A stretch of 64,000 nt of DNA from positions 1-64,000 of the forward strand of contig SMWF01000078.1 in assembly GCA_004357385.1 (NCBI GenBank), read 5' to 3'. How positions within the stretch are numbered: the stretch's first letter is position 1; every line of letters begins with the position of its first letter. This document shows positions 61,565 through 64,000 of this stretch, one piece after another. The stretch comes from Gammaproteobacteria bacterium. Lineage in GTDB: Bacteria; Pseudomonadota; Gammaproteobacteria; Pseudomonadales; Azotimanducaceae. The notes below the pieces were generated by a model. The model saw nothing but the letters and a program-made list of their open reading frames with translations, made no database searches and was not told the DNA's origin. The translations under genes were made by a program, and so were the position numbers.

Positions 61565-62413
61565 TCACGCGTCGCGTTCCAGGCGCGTCATGTGCAACAG
61601 TCGAATGCGACGGCTGTCGGCGGCGAGCACCCGGAACTGGAAGTCACCGAAGCGGCCCGTCTCCTCCCGCGTCGGCAAGTGACCGATCTGCTTCAACAGG
61701 ACCCCGCCAATGGTATCGAACTCATTAGCGTCGAAATCGGTGTCGAAATACTCGTTGAACTCGTCGATGGGAGTCGTTGCCTTGACCGTGAAGTTGCGCG
61801 CATCCAGCTCCTTGATGAAGCTTTCTTCGTCGACATCGTACTCATCCTCGATGTCCCCGACGATCTGCTCCACCACATCCTCGATGGTGATCGCCCCTGA
61901 GACGTGACCGTATTCATCGACCACCACCGCCATGTGATTGCGCGTACTGCGAAACTCCTGCAGCAGCACGTTCAAGCGTTTGCTCTCCGGAACCACCGTC
62001 GCCGGCCGTATGCAATCCTTGATGTCGAAGTCGTCCCAGTCGTCCTGAAGCAGCAGCGGCAACAGATCCTTGGCATGCAGAATGCCCTTGACGTCATCGA
62101 GGTCATCACCGATGACCGGAAAGCGCGAGTGTTTGGAGTTGATGATCACCGGCAGAAACTCTTCGAGCCGCGTATCGGCGCACACCGTGACCAGCTGCGA
62201 CCGGGGGATCATGATGTCGCGGGCGTGCATATCCGACATGGTCAGCGCGCCGAATATGATGTTCAGAACCTCGCCGTCGACCAGTTGGCGGTCGGCGGCA
62301 TCCCGCACCATCTCCATGAGATCCTTGCGATCCGAGGGTTCGCCGCTGAACAGATCAGTGACGCGTCCCAGCCATGAGCGTACGCCACCGTCGCCGCGAT
62401 CGGGTTCGCTCAT
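61565..62413 (-). CDS. corC: CorC/HlyC-family CBS-domain protein
   Basis: 282 aa. No DUF21 membrane part, so the short CorC/YbeX form: two CBS domains (DIMIPRSQLVTVCADTRLEEF; IRPATVVPESKRLNVLLQEF, ending VVDEYGHVSGAITIED) and a C-terminal CorC_HlyC domain. Linked to Mg2+/Co2+ homeostasis and ribosome biogenesis. Directly adjoins ybeY (no gap). Confidence 0.95.
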   Translation of the reverse strand: MSEPDRGDGGVRSWLGRVTDLFSGEPSDRKDLMEMVRDAADRQLVDGEVLNIIFGALTMSDMHARDIMIPRSQLVTVCADTRLEEFLPVIINSKHSRFPVIGDDLDDVKGILHAKDLLPLLLQDDWDDFDIKDCIRPATVVPESKRLNVLLQEFRSTRNHMAVVVDEYGHVSGAITIEDVVEQIVGDIEDEYDVDEESFIKELDARNFTVKATTPIDEFNEYFDTDFDANEFDTIGGVLLKQIGHLPTREETGRFGDFQFRVLAADSRRIRLLHMTRLERDA

Positions 62414-62911
62414 CTAGGGGTCCGCAGCCTGCGGTTGCCGGTAGGGGTTCGGGATTCCCAAACGCTCCAGGACGTCGATCTCTCGACCTTCCATTGTGCG
62501 CGCCTCATCCTCCGATTCATGATCATACCCCAAAAGATGCAGCACACCATGCACCACCAGATGTGCCCAGTGATCGTTCACCGCCTTATGTTGTTGCTGT
62601 GATTCGCGCACCACGATCGGCGCGCACAACAGGATATCGCCGAGGGGTGCGAGTTCCGCCGGCAGCCCTTCCTGATCCGCCGCGAACGACAGAACATTGG
62701 TGGCTCGATCGATTCCCCGGTAGCGCGCATTGAGCTTGCGCCCCTCCTCCTCATCCACGATCCGCACACAGATGTGCCCGCCAGGTTGACCTTCCGATGC
62801 GAGCGTTGCCGCCGCCCAGGCGCACAGCTGCCGTCGGCCCGGCAACGGCCGATGGCCGCTGGCAAACTGGACGTCGATGCAGGCCGAGGGATCAGCGCCC
62901 GTGTCGCTCAT
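62414..62911 (-). CDS. ybeY: Endoribonuclease YbeY
   Basis: 165 aa. The zinc site HLVVHGVLHLLGYDHESEDE (three His, H-x3-H-x5-H) is intact. Processes 16S rRNA 3' end and takes part in 70S quality control. ATG 62911 (MSDTGADPSACID) is preferred since the longer frame lies inside phoH. Overlaps phoH by 20 nt. Confidence 0.96.
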   Translation of the reverse strand: MSDTGADPSACIDVQFASGHRPLPGRRQLCAWAAATLASEGQPGGHICVRIVDEEEGRKLNARYRGIDRATNVLSFAADQEGLPAELAPLGDILLCAPIVVRESQQQHKAVNDHWAHLVVHGVLHLLGYDHESEDEARTMEGREIDVLERLGIPNPYRQPQAADP

Positions 62912-63926
62912 CAGTTCCTGAATCCGACCCCCGAGACGCTTCGACAACGTCATTGACGGCGTACGCTTCGACGATGCGCTGCACCAGCGGATGGCGAACG
63001 ACGTCTTTAGAGCCAAACCGCGTGAACGAGAGACCGTTCACCTCCCGCAGAATATCGATGACGTGGATCAATCCCGAACGGCTGCCGCGCGGCAAATCGA
63101 TCTGCGTGATGTCGCCGGTAATCACCGCTGTCGAGCCAAAGCCGATTCGCGTCAGAAACATCTTCATCTGTGCGGCCGTCGTGTTCTGACTTTCATCGAG
63201 AATGATGAAGGCGTTGTTCAACGTGCGGCCGCGCATATAGGCAAGCGGCGCGACCTCGATGATGTTGCGTTCGATGTACTTGTGGACCCGCTCGACGCCC
63301 ATCATTTCGTACAACGCGTCGTACAACGGGCGCAGGTAGGGGTCTATCTTCTGTGCCAGATCACCCGGCAGAAAGCCCAGCTTCTCACCGGCCTCAACCG
63401 CCGGTCGGACCAGCAGTATCCGATTGACCCGCTGGCCTTCCAGCGCGGCCACGGCGCAGGCGACTGCCAGATAGGTCTTGCCGGTACCGGCCGGTCCGAC
63501 GCCGAAACTGATATCCGTGGTCTGAATTGCCTGGACGTAACTGATTTGATTCGCGCCGCGCGGCTTGATGGTTTTGCGCCGGGTACGAATGATGTTTTCC
63601 TCCGGCTCCGCGGTCGGGTTCAGCAACGCTTCAACGCCAGACTCCTGCAGATAAAGGTGAATGGCCTGGGAATCGAGCGGCTCGTCTCGCGCATCTTCAT
63701 AGAGCCGTTTCAGCAACGCTTCACACACTTCGACGTTGGACTGAAGACCCGACAGCTGGAACTCGTTGCCCCGGTTGCGCACCTGGATACCCAGCCGATC
63801 TTCGAGGTACTTGAGATTCTGATCGAACGGCCCGCACAGAGCGGCCAGGCGGGTGGATTCGTTCGGCTCGAGGACGACGTTTGCAGTATGCGCTGCGACC
63901 GGATTGGCGATGTCGTTCAAATTCAC
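62892..63926 (-). CDS. phoH: PhoH-family ATPase (YbeZ)
   Basis: 344 aa. Walker A GPAGTGKTYLAV, Walker B FIILDESQNTT, RLAALCGPFDQNLKYLEDRLGI N-terminal KH-like part. YbeZ cooperates with YbeY in rRNA maturation. GTG start; first gene of the seven-gene operon to holA. Confidence 0.95.
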   Translation of the reverse strand: MNLNDIANPVAAHTANVVLEPNESTRLAALCGPFDQNLKYLEDRLGIQVRNRGNEFQLSGLQSNVEVCEALLKRLYEDARDEPLDSQAIHLYLQESGVEALLNPTAEPEENIIRTRRKTIKPRGANQISYVQAIQTTDISFGVGPAGTGKTYLAVACAVAALEGQRVNRILLVRPAVEAGEKLGFLPGDLAQKIDPYLRPLYDALYEMMGVERVHKYIERNIIEVAPLAYMRGRTLNNAFIILDESQNTTAAQMKMFLTRIGFGSTAVITGDITQIDLPRGSRSGLIHVIDILREVNGLSFTRFGSKDVVRHPLVQRIVEAYAVNDVVEASRGSDSGTDERHGR

Positions 63927-63947
63927 ACCGAATCGAGTGAAGGCTCT

Positions 63948-63975
63948 AGGATATCCGGGCGACCGACCCTGTCAA
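63948..63975 (-). promoter_or_regulatory. Sigma70 promoter of phoH-holA operon
   Basis: On the minus strand TTGACA (63970-63975), a 16-bp spacer and TATCCT (63948-63953) precede the phoH GTG by about 22 bp. The -35 is a perfect consensus. Nothing else identifiable to the window end. Confidence 0.65.
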
Positions 63976-64000
63976 ACGAAGTTTTCACGCCTGAGGCCAG

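Noticed and set aside
1-64000. tRNA, rRNA or CRISPR features
   Set aside because: I saw no cloverleaf-like GGTTCGA-type arms, no rRNA conserved blocks and no regularly spaced repeats.

Overview
The window looks like chromosomal DNA of a GC-rich, probably uncultured gammaproteobacterium. The main evidence is the cell-envelope/RNA operon at the right end, which runs phoH-ybeY-corC-lnt-leuS-lptE-holA on the minus strand; that grouping is typical of Gammaproteobacteria. GTG and TTG starts are common, and most operons overlap by 4 nt (ATGA or GTGA). I see no rRNA, tRNA, insertion sequence or CRISPR array.

Layout. 0-5.5 kb: an edge-truncated LRAT-like gene, a cytochrome c5 lipoprotein, an omega-amidase/methionine-aminotransferase pair, and a divergent ArsR-methyltransferase fusion followed by ahcY, with a palindromic operator between them (methyl cycle and methionine salvage). 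5.5-8.7 kb: a patchwork of small orphan genes (SelW-like, SnoaL-like, VOC, cupin, HEAT) with decayed gene remnants and one attC-like half site. 8.6-18 kb: an accessory metabolic region with P450, PhyH dioxygenase, methyltransferase, histidine phosphatase, two aldo/keto reductases, an ArsR regulator with an SRPBCC-PDZ partner, a halohydrin-dehalogenase-like SDR, and a thioredoxin-fold protein whose redox-active position is an in-frame TGA followed by a SECIS-like hairpin (predicted selenoprotein).

18-38 kb: a paired ArsA-like ATPase operon, then what I read as a complete bacterial sphingolipid (ceramide) locus. It holds a serine-palmitoyltransferase-type oxoamine synthase with its own acyl carrier protein, a fatty acyl-AMP ligase, an NAD-dependent ceramide-reductase-like epimerase, a GNAT-like ceramide synthase candidate, a lipid kinase, an NTP transferase, a nucleotidyltransferase-like protein, a metallophosphatase, two GT8-like transferases, two ELM1-type transferases, a 2-oxoglutarate oxygenase and a dedicated LptF/LptG-like permease pair. 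Together these suggest synthesis, phosphorylation or glycosylation, and export of an anionic or glycosylated sphingolipid to the outer membrane. A PNPOx-like protein and a TesB thioesterase follow.

38-51 kb: a MoxR ATPase/VWA pair, a five-gene Opp/Dpp peptide ABC transporter (its second permease carries an extra fibronectin-III-like periplasmic domain), a NUDIX hydrolase, an ABM monooxygenase, CobT/CobS-like chelatase subunits without CobN, and a SixA-like phosphatase. 51-56 kb: an RND pump with its membrane-fusion protein downstream. 56-64 kb: the housekeeping operon, in which leuS encodes a LeuRS of a type not normal for Gammaproteobacteria.
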